A stretch of DNA of 64,000 nucleotides from Acidiferrobacteraceae bacterium (GTDB lineage Bacteria; Pseudomonadota; Gammaproteobacteria; Arenicellales; UBA868): contig PBOB01000021.1 in the NCBI GenBank assembly GCA_002724185.1, positions 39,950 to 103,949 on the forward strand. The letters are read 5' to 3'. The position numbers and the translations under genes were made by a program. Shown here piece after piece: positions 18,295 to 27,723 of the stretch. Under the pieces are notes generated by a model. It ran no database searches. It had not been told where the DNA came from and saw only the letters and a program-made list of their open reading frames with translations. How positions within the stretch are numbered: the stretch's first letter is position 1; each line of letters starts with the position of its first letter.

Positions 18295-19980
18295 GTGAAA
18301 AATAATAATCTCGAACCTTGGGTTAAGAGCTATCCAGAAAATATTAACTGGGCTGCGCATATAAACAAATGCTCATTGGGCACCTATATTGAGAAATCAG
18401 CAATTAACTATGGTAATCGACCAGCAATAGATTTTTTGGGAAGCAAAACATCGTATGCTGAACTTGAAATGCTAGTAAACCATGCAGCGAGAGGATTACA
18501 GGAATTAGGTGTTCACAAAGGCGTTCGTGTTGGATTATGCTTACCGAACACACCATATTTTGTGATCTTTTATTTTGCAGTTCTACGAATCGGTGCAACG
18601 GTCGTTAATTTCAATCCCCTTTATGTAGAGAGTGAAATCGCTTTTCAGATTGATGATAGTCAGACCGAAATCATGGTAACAATGGATCTAGAGATAATTT
18701 ACCCAAAAATTGCGACGATGCTCACCCGAACAAAGAGTCTCAAAACAATAATTTGCTGTCCAATGGCGCACATACTGCCACCCATAAAAGGTCTCTTGTT
18801 TCGAGCGTTGAAGCGTCGAGATATTGCAACGATTAAAGAAGAGCAAACGGTACCCTACAAACAAGTCATGGATAATGATGGTCGACCTACAAAAGTCGAA
18901 ATTGATCTCGATAATGATATAGCCGTACTGCAATACACAGGGGGCACGACCGGCACACCTAAGGGTGCAATGTTGAGCCATGGAAATCTATCAGCTAACG
19001 TTTCACAAATGACGCTATGGTTTCCAGGTCTAGAGCTTGGGGCGGAGAAGGTACTAGGAGTTCTACCTCTTTTTCATATCTTTGCTATGACCACAGTAAT
19101 GAACTTTGCGGTTTCAGCTGGAGCAGAAATGATACTGTTACCACGCTATGAACTTAAACAAACATTAAAAACAATTAACAAAAAATCGCCCACCCTTTTC
19201 CCTGCAGTTCCTACAATCTATACAAGTATCAATAATTCGGACGATTTATCCAAATATAATCTTTCAGCAATAAGATATTGTATATCGGGTGGGGCCCCCC
19301 TTCCACTTGAGGTAAAAAATCGCTTTGAAGAACTAACCGGCTGCCGACTAGTCGAGGGTTATGGCCTAAGTGAGTGCTCACCCGTTGCAACTTGTAACTC
19401 TTTACAGGGGATAAATAAAGAAGGATCGATAGGACTACCCGTGCCCGGTACTCTGTTATCAGTTCATGACATTGAAGATCCAAATTTGACTGTCTCGCCC
19501 AACGAGAGAGGAGAGATATGGATTAGTGGACCACAGGTAATGAGTGGATACTGGCAACGCGATAGCGAAACTGAGGATACTCTTATAGATGGCTGGCTAC
19601 GAACTGGCGATGCCGGCTATATGGATGATGAAGGGCACTTCTTCTTGGTCGATCGCCTTAAAGATTTAATTCTTTGCTCTGGCTATAATGTGTATCCTCG
19701 CAATATTGAGGAAGCAATCTATCTTCATCCTGCTGTATCCGAGGTCACAGTTATTGGCATCTCAGATGAATACCGCGGTGAATCGCCCAAAGCATTTGTA
19801 AAGTTGAAGGAAAATGAAGAGCTTAGTGAAGAAATATTGTTGGAATTTCTTAAAGATAAACTGTCCAAAATTGAGATGCCCTCTATAATAGAGTTCAGAT
19901 CAGAACTGCCAAAAACTCTGATCGGAAAGCTGTCAAAGAAAGAGCTGAAAGCAGAAGAGGCTGGAAATCACAATATTTAA
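18295..19980 (+). CDS. fadD: Long-chain acyl-CoA synthetase (AMP-forming), FadD-like
   Basis: 561 residues, the same size as E. coli FadD. ANL-superfamily motifs are clear: the P-loop YTGGTTGTPKGAMLSHGN (about 212-229), VEGYGLSE, the hinge/ATP region GWLRTGDAGYMDDEGHFFLVDR and the C-terminal lysine in LPKTLIGKLSKKEL. It activates fatty acids to acyl-CoA at the membrane face. The start is GTG at 18295, with AGGAGG at 18284-18289; the overlapping ATG at 18293 is followed at once by a stop. It heads a plus-strand beta-oxidation set with thiolase, bifunctional enzyme and acyl-CoA dehydrogenase, so medium/long-chain fatty acids are the likely substrates. Confidence 0.9.
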   Translation: MKNNNLEPWVKSYPENINWAAHINKCSLGTYIEKSAINYGNRPAIDFLGSKTSYAELEMLVNHAARGLQELGVHKGVRVGLCLPNTPYFVIFYFAVLRIGATVVNFNPLYVESEIAFQIDDSQTEIMVTMDLEIIYPKIATMLTRTKSLKTIICCPMAHILPPIKGLLFRALKRRDIATIKEEQTVPYKQVMDNDGRPTKVEIDLDNDIAVLQYTGGTTGTPKGAMLSHGNLSANVSQMTLWFPGLELGAEKVLGVLPLFHIFAMTTVMNFAVSAGAEMILLPRYELKQTLKTINKKSPTLFPAVPTIYTSINNSDDLSKYNLSAIRYCISGGAPLPLEVKNRFEELTGCRLVEGYGLSECSPVATCNSLQGINKEGSIGLPVPGTLLSVHDIEDPNLTVSPNERGEIWISGPQVMSGYWQRDSETEDTLIDGWLRTGDAGYMDDEGHFFLVDRLKDLILCSGYNVYPRNIEEAIYLHPAVSEVTVIGISDEYRGESPKAFVKLKENEELSEEILLEFLKDKLSKIEMPSIIEFRSELPKTLIGKLSKKELKAEEAGNHNI

Positions 19981-19983
19981 CAT

Positions 19984-20012
19984 TGCTAATTTGACGGTTC
20001 GATTGATTAGCA
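19984..20012 (+). promoter_or_regulatory. Inverted repeat between fadD and the thiolase gene
   Basis: TGCTAAT (19984-19990) and ATTAGCA (20006-20012) form a perfect 7-bp inverted repeat around a 15-base spacer, just after the fadD stop. It could be a weak mRNA hairpin or an operator for a dimeric regulator. No T-run follows. A longer repeat with the same TGCTAAT core occurs before nadK (54061). Confidence 0.3.
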
Positions 20013-20059
20013 GCAAATGTCGAATGTGAACGAATTATTTAGTATAAGGAGATATCAAC

Positions 20060-21196
20060 ATGACAAATGTGGTGATTGCGGGTTATGCCCGAACGCCATT
20101 CCAACCTGCCCATAAAGGCAAACTTACCAAAGTTCGTCCAGATGATCTTGCGGCACTTGCTGTAAAAGGACTAATTGCTAGAACTAGCATAGACCCCCGG
20201 GATATTGAAGACCTGATTCTTGGTTGCGCCTTCCCGGAAGCTGAACAAGGCTTCAATATGGCTCGGCTTGTAGTACTTCTTGCTGGGTTACCAATCACAA
20301 TAGCCGGCACAACCGTTAACCGATTTTGCGGGTCATCTATGCAATCCATTCACATAGCCGCGGGCGCAATACATATGAATGCCGGAGAAGCGTTCATATG
20401 TGCTGGAGTGGAATCTATGACTCGTGTGCCAATGACTGGTTTCAACCCTATGCCTAACCCGGTGTTGCATGGAAATATGCCCGGTGCATATATGTCTATG
20501 GGAGAAACTGCAGAGAATGTTGGACGAAAATACAGTATTGATCGTGATGAGCAAGAAAAATTTGCATTAAAAAGCCAACAAAAGGCAGCAAGCGCGCAAG
20601 CCGACGGACGACTAGCAAGTGAAATTGTACCAGTCAACACCAACGAGACAGACATAGATCAAGATGGATGCCTAAGACCCGAAACAACCTTGGAGGGTCT
20701 GGCAGACCTAAAACTAGCTTTTGATCAGAATGGAACGGTAACAGCGGGCACATCTTCACCACTTACTGACGGTGCAGCCGCCGTCCTAGTATGCTCTTTA
20801 GATTACGCCGAGCGAAACCACCTAAACCCATTAGCTCGAATCGTAAGTACAGCAGTCGCGGGCTGCGATCCAGAAACTATGGGGTTAGGACCAATCTTCG
20901 CCTCACGTAAGGCACTAGAACGAGCTGGCATCAAAGCCGACGCTCTTGATGTAATTGAGATTAACGAAGCCTTTGCCACACAAGCGATCGCCTGCATTCG
21001 AGATCTAAATCTAGCCGAGGAACAAATAAATCAAGATGGCGGTGCAATTGCTCTTGGGCATCCCCTTGGAGCAACCGGGGCTCGGATCACTGGCAAGGCT
21101 GCATCCATACTTGCTCGCGAAGGAGGACGTTTTGCACTCTCAACTCAATGTATTGGTGGTGGGCAGGGTATCGCAACAGTAATGGAGACTGTCTGA
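20060..21196 (+). CDS. Acetyl-CoA acyltransferase (thiolase)
   Basis: 378-residue thiolase with all catalytic residues: nucleophilic Cys90 in VNRFCGSSMQS, His334 in ALGHPLGATGAR and Cys364 in TQCIGGGQG. It carries out the last step of beta-oxidation, cleaving 3-ketoacyl-CoA with CoA. The start ATG has AAGGAGA nine bases upstream. The stop is 1 bp before the TTG of the bifunctional enzyme gene, so the two are probably translated together and form a FadA/FadB-like pair. Slightly shorter than typical FadA but complete. Confidence 0.92.
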   Translation: MTNVVIAGYARTPFQPAHKGKLTKVRPDDLAALAVKGLIARTSIDPRDIEDLILGCAFPEAEQGFNMARLVVLLAGLPITIAGTTVNRFCGSSMQSIHIAAGAIHMNAGEAFICAGVESMTRVPMTGFNPMPNPVLHGNMPGAYMSMGETAENVGRKYSIDRDEQEKFALKSQQKAASAQADGRLASEIVPVNTNETDIDQDGCLRPETTLEGLADLKLAFDQNGTVTAGTSSPLTDGAAAVLVCSLDYAERNHLNPLARIVSTAVAGCDPETMGLGPIFASRKALERAGIKADALDVIEINEAFATQAIACIRDLNLAEEQINQDGGAIALGHPLGATGARITGKAASILAREGGRFALSTQCIGGGQGIATVMETV

Positions 21197-21197
21197 G

Positions 21198-23531
21198 TTG
21201 CCAAAGAATATTGAAAAAATTATGGTCATCGGCGCTGGTGTTATGGGCGCAGGAATTGCAGCCCAAATCGCAAATGCAGGCCTGCCGGTAGCATTACTTG
21301 ACGTCGTTCCAGCTAATAATAGCAACCGTAATGCGATTCCTGAAAAAGCACTGGCACAAATGCTCAAAGCAAAACCTTCGCCGCTAATGGCATCTAGCAA
21401 TATACGTAACATTACACCTGGAAACATTGATGATGATCTTCACTTAGCTAAAGATTGCGACCTTATAATTGAAGCAGTAGTAGAAAATATAGAAATTAAG
21501 AAAGAGTTGTATCTTAAACTAGAAAAACAAAGAAAAACAGAATCCATAGTTACCTCTAATACCTCAACTATTCCACTATCACATTTGGTTGCTGATCTAC
21601 CTAGACCTCTTGCCACCAATTTTGCGATAACACATTTCTTTAATCCCCCGCGTTATATGCGCCTCCTTGAACTCGTAGGAGGCCCAGAAACAAACAGTGA
21701 TGCTTTGGAAGCATTAACCCATTTTTGTGATGTGAAGCTCGGGAAGAGCGTAGTTAGATGTAAAGATACACCTGGATTTATAGCTAACCGAATTGGCATT
21801 TACTGGATGGAGAGTGCAGTCCGATATGCAATTGAAATGGGTCTTTCCGTAGAAGAAGCTGACGCTGTCGTAGGCAAACCTATGGGAATACCAAAAACTG
21901 GCGTGTTTGGCCTTATGGATTTAGTTGGTATCGATCTGCAACCCCATGTCCAACAGTCAATGTTAGCGTTATTGCCCGATAACGATCCCTATCGTGATAT
22001 ATATCAAGCGTCTGACCTTTTAGATCATATGATTAAGACTGGATACACTGGTCGTAAAGGTAAGGGCGGCTTCTATCGATTAAATTCAATTAATGGCAAA
22101 AAAATAAAAGAAGTTCTCGACCTAAAGACGATGACCTATCGGCCCACAGTAAAACCAGAACTTGGAAGCATTGCTGCCGGACGCCATGGGATGCGAGCGC
22201 TGGTAGAGCATGCTGACATTGGCGGGCAATATGCATGGAGGGTGCTATCAAAAACGCTGAGCTACAGCGCCTCTCTAGTACCAGAAATTGCTGATGATGT
22301 TTATGCAATTGACGAAGCTATGAAAAATGGCTACGCGTGGAAATGGGGGCCTTTCGAAATAATCGATCAACTCGGCCCGCAGTGGTTCGCCAATAAGCTT
22401 AGAAGCGATCAACTAATAATCCCACCCTTGCTTAAAGCGATCAACGAAAACACCTTCTACACGAAAAACATAAAAAATCAGCAAGAGTTTTTTACCGCCA
22501 ATCATACATACAAGAAAATCTCAAGGCCCAATGGGGTCTTAATGCTTTCAGACATCAAGCGCCAAACAAAACGCATTAACGGAAACCCATCGGCAAGCAT
22601 ATGGGATATCGGCGATGCTGTGCTTTGTCTGGAATTTCATACTAAGATGAATAGTCTAGATACAGCAGTTTTTGAGATGATGGAAATAGCGATTAGAGAA
22701 GTTAAAGATAAGCATTATCAAGCTCTAGTAATTCATAATGAAGGCGCCAATTTCTCGGCAGGAGTGAACCTCGGCCTAGCTTTATTTGCTGCAAACATTG
22801 CTGCATGGCCAGAAATTACAAAATCGGTAGCTCAGGGTCAAAAAATTTACAAAGCAATCAAATACGCTCCCTTCCCCGTTGTGGCGGCTCCTTCTGGAAT
22901 GGCCCTTGGGGGTGGCTGTGAACTGTTGTTGCACTGTGATGGGGTACAGGCTCATGCGGAAACTTATACTGGATTAGTCGAAGTTGGCGTTGGTCTAGTT
23001 CCTGCCTGGGGTGGCTGTAAAGAATTACTCGCCCGATGGTCACAATATGCCGACCATCCTAAAGGACCAATGACCGCTATAACTAAAGTCTTTGAAATTA
23101 TTGGTACCGCAAAAATAGCGACATCTGCATTAGAGGCAAAACAGTACCTATTTTTGACTGAGCATGATGGCATCACCATGAATAGGAACAGGCTGTTGGC
23201 AGATGCAAAAACTCTTGCCCTTTCACTCGTGGAAAATTATTCACCGCCAGAGAAGCCAGTATTTTTCTTACCCGGAGAATCGGCTAGATTAGCTCTAACT
23301 ATGGTAATTGAGGATATGCATAGAAATGGAAAAATCAATGACCATGACGTCACGGTTGCGCAGGGTCTAGCTATAATTCTTTCTGGTGGCAATACAGATA
23401 TCGTCCAGAGTCTGACAGAGGAACAGATCTTATCCCTTGAACGAAAAACAATCCTGAGTTTAGTGAAAATGCCACAAACCTTGGCTCGTATGGAACATAT
23501 GCTTGAAACGGGAAAACCACTCCGTAATTGA
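21198..23531 (+). CDS. fadN: 3-hydroxyacyl-CoA dehydrogenase/enoyl-CoA hydratase, FadN-type domain order
   Basis: 777 residues. The NAD-binding 3-hydroxyacyl-CoA dehydrogenase domain comes first: the Rossmann motif IGAGVMGAGIAAQIANAG is within 30 residues of the start, followed by ITHFFNPPRYMRLLE and DTPGFIANRI. The crotonase-like hydratase domain is C-terminal (ALVIHNEGANFSAGVNL, MALGGGCELLLHCDG). This is the reverse of E. coli FadB and matches the FadN/YusL arrangement. It hydrates enoyl-CoA and oxidises the 3-hydroxyacyl-CoA. The start is a TTG at 21198, 1 bp after the thiolase stop; the upstream thiolase gene supplies the ribosomes. Its TGA overlaps the TTG of the next gene (TTGA). Confidence 0.9.
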   Translation: MPKNIEKIMVIGAGVMGAGIAAQIANAGLPVALLDVVPANNSNRNAIPEKALAQMLKAKPSPLMASSNIRNITPGNIDDDLHLAKDCDLIIEAVVENIEIKKELYLKLEKQRKTESIVTSNTSTIPLSHLVADLPRPLATNFAITHFFNPPRYMRLLELVGGPETNSDALEALTHFCDVKLGKSVVRCKDTPGFIANRIGIYWMESAVRYAIEMGLSVEEADAVVGKPMGIPKTGVFGLMDLVGIDLQPHVQQSMLALLPDNDPYRDIYQASDLLDHMIKTGYTGRKGKGGFYRLNSINGKKIKEVLDLKTMTYRPTVKPELGSIAAGRHGMRALVEHADIGGQYAWRVLSKTLSYSASLVPEIADDVYAIDEAMKNGYAWKWGPFEIIDQLGPQWFANKLRSDQLIIPPLLKAINENTFYTKNIKNQQEFFTANHTYKKISRPNGVLMLSDIKRQTKRINGNPSASIWDIGDAVLCLEFHTKMNSLDTAVFEMMEIAIREVKDKHYQALVIHNEGANFSAGVNLGLALFAANIAAWPEITKSVAQGQKIYKAIKYAPFPVVAAPSGMALGGGCELLLHCDGVQAHAETYTGLVEVGVGLVPAWGGCKELLARWSQYADHPKGPMTAITKVFEIIGTAKIATSALEAKQYLFLTEHDGITMNRNRLLADAKTLALSLVENYSPPEKPVFFLPGESARLALTMVIEDMHRNGKINDHDVTVAQGLAIILSGGNTDIVQSLTEEQILSLERKTILSLVKMPQTLARMEHMLETGKPLRN

Positions 23532-25321
23532 GTTACCAATCAATGATTTCCTATAAAGCTCCCATAGGTGATTTGCTTTTTCTTTATGAAGAAGTATTTG
23601 ATCCAAACGATATCAGTAACCTAACTAGCCAACAAGAAACTACCACCGACCTCGTTAAGACAATATGGGAAGAAGGTGCTAAATTCTGCGAGGATCAGCT
23701 TGTTCACATAAATAGATCTGGAGACGAAGAGGGATGTCATTTCAATAATGGCGCAGTCCGCACCCCTGAAGGCTTTAAGGAGGCATATAGCAAATATGTG
23801 GCAAGTGGCTGGAGTGGGCTCACATGTGAACAGAAATTTGGAGGGCAAGGCTTACCTAATTCAGTCAATATTGCGCTTGAAGAAATGCTGTGCTCTGCAA
23901 ACCTAGCTTTTTCTACATATCCCGGACTTACTCGAGGCGTATATAGAGCGCTACGCCTTTTTGGTGCAGAACCTCTCAAGAAACTGTATTTACCAAAATT
24001 GGTCAATGGTGAATGGTCTGGCACTATGTGCCTCACCGAACCTCACTGCGGAACAGATCTTGGTCTACTGCGAACCAAAGCGATACCGACTGATGATGAC
24101 AACTATCTAATCACTGGAAGCAAAATATTCATTACAGCTGGAGAACACGACTTAACCGAAAATATTGTGCACTTAGTTCTTGCGCGCCTTCCCGATGCAC
24201 CGAAAGGCATAAAGGGTGTCAGTCTTTTTCTGGCTCCCAAGTATTTGCCAAATAATGATGGCACTCTCAGATCGCGAAACTCACTTGCTTGCACATCAAT
24301 TGAGCATAAGATGGGAATAAATGCTTCAGCGACATGTGCAATGAATTTTGACCAAGCTGTTGGATGGCTTGTTGGTGAGCCTAATAAGGGGATGCAGGCT
24401 ATGTTCACTATGATGAACGACGCACGACTAGGCGTTGGAATGCAGGGTCTAGGAATTGCAGAAATTTCTTACCAAGCTGCTACTACATATGCTGAAAGTA
24501 GACTGCAAGGACGTTCATTAGCTGGTTCGAAACATCCTGAAAAGCCCGCGGATCCACTTGTGGTTCATCCTGATATCCGACGTATGCTACTAACGATGCG
24601 TTCATTCACGGAAGGCGCTCGGGCGCTGACGCTCTGGGTCGCTCGCCACCTTGACTTTAGAGATAACGCAGTAACAGTCGAAGCCCGCCAATCATCAGAT
24701 GACTTTGTGCAAGTTATGACCCCGATAGTAAAAGCTTTCCTCACAGATCTTGGATTTGATATTACAAATATTGGTTTGCAAATCCATGGCGGTCATGGCT
24801 ATATCAGAGAAACAGGAGTGGAGCAATACGTGCGTGATGCTCGCATAACTCAAATATATGAAGGAGCTAATGGTATACAAGCCCTAGATCTAGTAGGTCG
24901 AAAATTACCAGCGCATGCGGGACGGTATCTACGAAGTTTCTTTCATCCTGTACAAAACTGGCTTGAAAAACAAAACGATAATGACGAGATGCAGGTATTT
25001 GTCGCACCGATCAGTAAAGCGTTTGGCCGTTTACAAATAGCTACTGGCTATATTGCCCAATCTGGGCAAAAAAATCCTGAGGCAGCAGCAGCGGCTGCAA
25101 CTGAATACCTTCGCTTATTTGGGCTTGTCGCTTTAGGCTACATGTGGGGACGTATAGCAGAGACCTCCCTCAACAAACAATCAAGCGCTACAAATGACTT
25201 CTATTTGAAAAAACTTGTCACAGCAAAATTTTTCACTCAACATATTCTTCCAGAAACTGGTTCGCTGTTCGCTTCTATCATGTCAGGATCTGAAACAATC
25301 ATAAATCCCCCAATAGAATAA
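23528..25321 (+). CDS. Acyl-CoA dehydrogenase (FadE-like, C-terminally extended family)
   Basis: 597-residue flavoprotein of the long acyl-CoA dehydrogenase group with an extra C-terminal helical domain. Motifs: WSGTMCLTEPHCGTDLG (flavin/substrate loop), ITGSKIFITAGEHD, MNDARLGVGMQG and IHGGHGYIRETGVEQYVRDARI with the region holding the catalytic Glu (QIYEGANGIQ). It introduces the C2-C3 double bond in acyl-CoA, the first step of beta-oxidation. The TTG at 23528 overlaps the preceding stop as TTGA, a coupled start; an in-frame ATG lies five codons later. A short N-terminal domain (residues 1-80) before the catalytic part is usual in this subgroup. Confidence 0.92.
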   Translation: MSYQSMISYKAPIGDLLFLYEEVFDPNDISNLTSQQETTTDLVKTIWEEGAKFCEDQLVHINRSGDEEGCHFNNGAVRTPEGFKEAYSKYVASGWSGLTCEQKFGGQGLPNSVNIALEEMLCSANLAFSTYPGLTRGVYRALRLFGAEPLKKLYLPKLVNGEWSGTMCLTEPHCGTDLGLLRTKAIPTDDDNYLITGSKIFITAGEHDLTENIVHLVLARLPDAPKGIKGVSLFLAPKYLPNNDGTLRSRNSLACTSIEHKMGINASATCAMNFDQAVGWLVGEPNKGMQAMFTMMNDARLGVGMQGLGIAEISYQAATTYAESRLQGRSLAGSKHPEKPADPLVVHPDIRRMLLTMRSFTEGARALTLWVARHLDFRDNAVTVEARQSSDDFVQVMTPIVKAFLTDLGFDITNIGLQIHGGHGYIRETGVEQYVRDARITQIYEGANGIQALDLVGRKLPAHAGRYLRSFFHPVQNWLEKQNDNDEMQVFVAPISKAFGRLQIATGYIAQSGQKNPEAAAAAATEYLRLFGLVALGYMWGRIAETSLNKQSSATNDFYLKKLVTAKFFTQHILPETGSLFASIMSGSETIINPPIE

Positions 25322-25390
25322 ATCCAATAATTATGTGGTAACAATTCCTAACGCTAAAAGCCGAGCGTACATTCAATCAAAGGGTATCTT

Positions 25391-26257
25391 CTAATTAAAG
25401 GGCAATACAACCTGCTCGATTTCTGGAGTCTCGTCAGGTACAAAAAAATCGCTCCATAATGATTTGTTTGGATCTATCCGATAAACACTAAAATCTGTAA
25501 TTCCTTCTTCAGCCAATATCACATCGTCAATGTAGAATTTGCCAGTGTGGATCGTAGCGTCTCGAGATAAAACTGCTGCCGCTGCATCAGCCATTATTGA
25601 AGTCTTCCGACAATGCCCCAAAGCCGATTCTCCACCAACGACATTTGCAATTGCAGCCGTTGCGATAACAGAATGAGGCCACAATGCGTTGACAGCAATA
25701 CCCTGAGACCTTAACTCCTCCGCCATGCCTAAGACACAAAGGCTCATGCCAAATTTGGACATACTGTAGGCTACGTTTGGCGCGAACCATTTTGATTTCA
25801 TGTCAAGTGGGGGTGAAATATTTAGAATGTGCGGATTCGCGCCTTTCGCAAGATGTGGCAAGCACTCTCGAGTCAAAAGAAAAGTGCCTCGTACATTGAC
25901 GTCAAACATAAGATCAAACCGCTTCATAGTTGTATTTTGAGTTTGAGTTAAGGAAATCGCGCTAGCATTATTGATACAAATATCAATACCACCAAATTCT
26001 TCTACCGTCCTCGCAATCGCAGATTGGACCTGATCTTCGTAACGAATATCTGTGACTATTGGTAATGCTCGCCCACCAGCCGACTCAATCTCTTCAGCGG
26101 CAGAATAAATTGTGCCTGGCAACTTGCCATGCGGCTCTGCAGTCTTAGCAAGAATCGCAATATGTGCTCCGTCCTGTGCTAATCGCATTGCAATAGCTAG
26201 GCCGATGCCACGACTAGCGCCAGAAACAACTACACGCTTTTGCGCAAATTTGTTCAT
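25391..26257 (-). CDS. Short-chain dehydrogenase/reductase, HSDL2-like
   Basis: 288 residues. Classical SDR motifs: NAD(P) loop VSGASRGIG (11-19), NNAS (96-99), catalytic Ser148 and Tyr164-x3-Lys168 in AYSMSKFG. The stretch KTAEPHGKLPGTIYSAAEEIESAGG (38-62) is the marker of the hydroxysteroid-dehydrogenase-like 2 (HSDL2) group, linked with fatty-acid metabolism in eukaryotes. Substrate is not predictable. It is convergent with the acyl-CoA dehydrogenase gene, 69 bp away, which fits a lipid-related role. The ATG at 26257 is preceded by GGAGG, seen as cctcc at 26265-26269 on the plus strand. Confidence 0.88.
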   Translation of the reverse strand: MNKFAQKRVVVSGASRGIGLAIAMRLAQDGAHIAILAKTAEPHGKLPGTIYSAAEEIESAGGRALPIVTDIRYEDQVQSAIARTVEEFGGIDICINNASAISLTQTQNTTMKRFDLMFDVNVRGTFLLTRECLPHLAKGANPHILNISPPLDMKSKWFAPNVAYSMSKFGMSLCVLGMAEELRSQGIAVNALWPHSVIATAAIANVVGGESALGHCRKTSIMADAAAAVLSRDATIHTGKFYIDDVILAEEGITDFSVYRIDPNKSLWSDFFVPDETPEIEQVVLPFN

Positions 26258-26300
26258 ATAGACCTCCTCCGAACTCGTTGGTCGAAAATACTCGGATTAC

Positions 26301-26666
26301 TCAACCTGTAGGTTTTTCTGGCACACAATCAGGAGGCAAAAGCAGTCGATCAACCTGCATCCCACCAATAATATGACTATCAATAATCTCATCTATATCT
26401 TCTCGACTATTGTAGGTATACCAAATCCCTTCGGGATAAATGACCATCGTTGGCCCTAGCTCGCAACGATCTAAACAGCCCACCCGATTTATACGAACTC
26501 TTTCACCTAAATTGAGCTTCTTGGCTCGCATCTTCATATATGCGTGCAACGAGACCGACCCTCGGGCGCTACAACAGCTCCTCGGATGGCCTTCAGGCCG
26601 TTCATTTACACAACAAAATACATGTGTGTCATAAAATAGTCGATTACTGTACGGTTTCTCTGTCAT
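26301..26666 (-). CDS. Thioredoxin-like [2Fe-2S] ferredoxin
   Basis: About 121 residues from the ATG at 26666, which has AAGGA upstream; the frame also opens at a TTG at 26690. Four cluster-ligand positions can be placed: Cys18/19 in FCCVNERPEGHP, Cys31/32 in RSCCSARG, and Cys64 and Cys68 in VGCLDRCELGPTMVIYPEG. This is the pattern of the shethna-type/NuoE-like thioredoxin-fold ferredoxins. It is an electron carrier in the cytoplasm. Its gene follows the same strand as the SDR (43 bp apart) and is divergent from metF, so it may donate electrons to either, but this is inference. Confidence 0.88.
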   Translation of the reverse strand: MTEKPYSNRLFYDTHVFCCVNERPEGHPRSCCSARGSVSLHAYMKMRAKKLNLGERVRINRVGCLDRCELGPTMVIYPEGIWYTYNSREDIDEIIDSHIIGGMQVDRLLLPPDCVPEKPTG

Positions 26667-26785
26667 AATTAGCTTATCCTTTGCTTGCAAAATAACGACC
26701 CATAACTTTACATTCCCGACTGGGCTTCATATTTTTTCATCCACTTACTAGCCACTTTCCATTCCATTACCCATAATCTACTACT

Positions 26786-27664
26786 ATGACTAAATTGTCG
26801 CAAAAATTAACGGGCTCAGATTTTCTCATCACCAGTGAACTAACACCGCCAAAAGGAACTGATCTGAAAGGTCTCCTAGATAAAGCAGAGTCACTCCGAG
26901 ATCAGGTCACTGCATTCAATCTGACTGAATCTCATGCAGCGCGCATGTCGATGGACCCTGTGGCCGTAGCTCACCTGATGCTTGATCGGGACTGCGAACC
27001 AATTGTTCAGATGACTTCAAGAGATAAAAATAGGATAGCCATCCAGGCCAGTATGCTGGGAGCTGCTGCCTTGGGAGTGGGCAATATTGTGTTTATGGGT
27101 GGCGATTCACCAAAAAATGGCGACCATCCAGATGCTAAACCTGTTTTTGACCTTTATGCATCTCAACTGCTTGAAGCAGCCCTCTCTCTGCGCTCCGGAA
27201 AGGATCTCGCAGGCAATGAGTTGCACGGAACTCCACAACTAACCGTTGGTGCCGTTTTTAATCCAGGCGCTGGTGATGTATCTGCTGAAATTGATAATAT
27301 ACGTCGAAAAGAGGATGGTGGTGCTGAGTTCTTTCAAACCCAAGCAATATTTGACGTCCCAGCATTCGAAAGTTTTATCGAGAAGGCATGTCCAAAAAAG
27401 CCAGTATTAGCAGGAGTTATACCTATAAAATCGGTCAAAATGGCGTTGTACATGAACGAAAAAGTACCGGGGATCGATATTCCTGCAGATATAATCAAGA
27501 AGATAGAGGCAGCTGGTGATGATAAGGAACAAATCGCTGCTATAAGTGTCGAAGTAGCAGCTCACACTATTCGAGAATTGCGACCAATAGCGCGTGGAAT
27601 ACATATCATGGCAATCGGTTGGGAGCACTATATTCCCTCGATAATCAATAAAAGCGAAGCCTAG
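26786..27664 (+). CDS. metF: Methylenetetrahydrofolate reductase (short MetF)
   Basis: 292-residue flavin-dependent MTHFR barrel. Family features: LITSELTPPKG near the start with the catalytic Glu, VTAFNLTESHAARMS, EPIVQMTSRDKNRIA (folate site), VGNIVFMGGDSPKNGDHPDAKPVFDL, FFQTQAIFDV and PVLAGVIPIKS. The wording is closer to the MetF variants of one-carbon specialists and some archaea than to E. coli MetF. It converts 5,10-methylene- to 5-methyl-tetrahydrofolate. The electron donor of this variant is uncertain; the divergently transcribed ferredoxin next door is suggestive. Preceded by a weak ribosome site. Confidence 0.9.
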   Translation: MTKLSQKLTGSDFLITSELTPPKGTDLKGLLDKAESLRDQVTAFNLTESHAARMSMDPVAVAHLMLDRDCEPIVQMTSRDKNRIAIQASMLGAAALGVGNIVFMGGDSPKNGDHPDAKPVFDLYASQLLEAALSLRSGKDLAGNELHGTPQLTVGAVFNPGAGDVSAEIDNIRRKEDGGAEFFQTQAIFDVPAFESFIEKACPKKPVLAGVIPIKSVKMALYMNEKVPGIDIPADIIKKIEAAGDDKEQIAAISVEVAAHTIRELRPIARGIHIMAIGWEHYIPSIINKSEA

Positions 27665-27723
27665 CCCCAAATCTTTCCGTCGACAAACTAAGACTACTCG
27701 GGAGGCTGCACTCTTACTTCAAC

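Noticed and set aside
25350..25366. ACGCT-AGCGT inverted repeat between convergent acyl-CoA dehydrogenase and SDR genes
   Set aside because: Only 5 bp of stem and no T-run; too weak to call a terminator.
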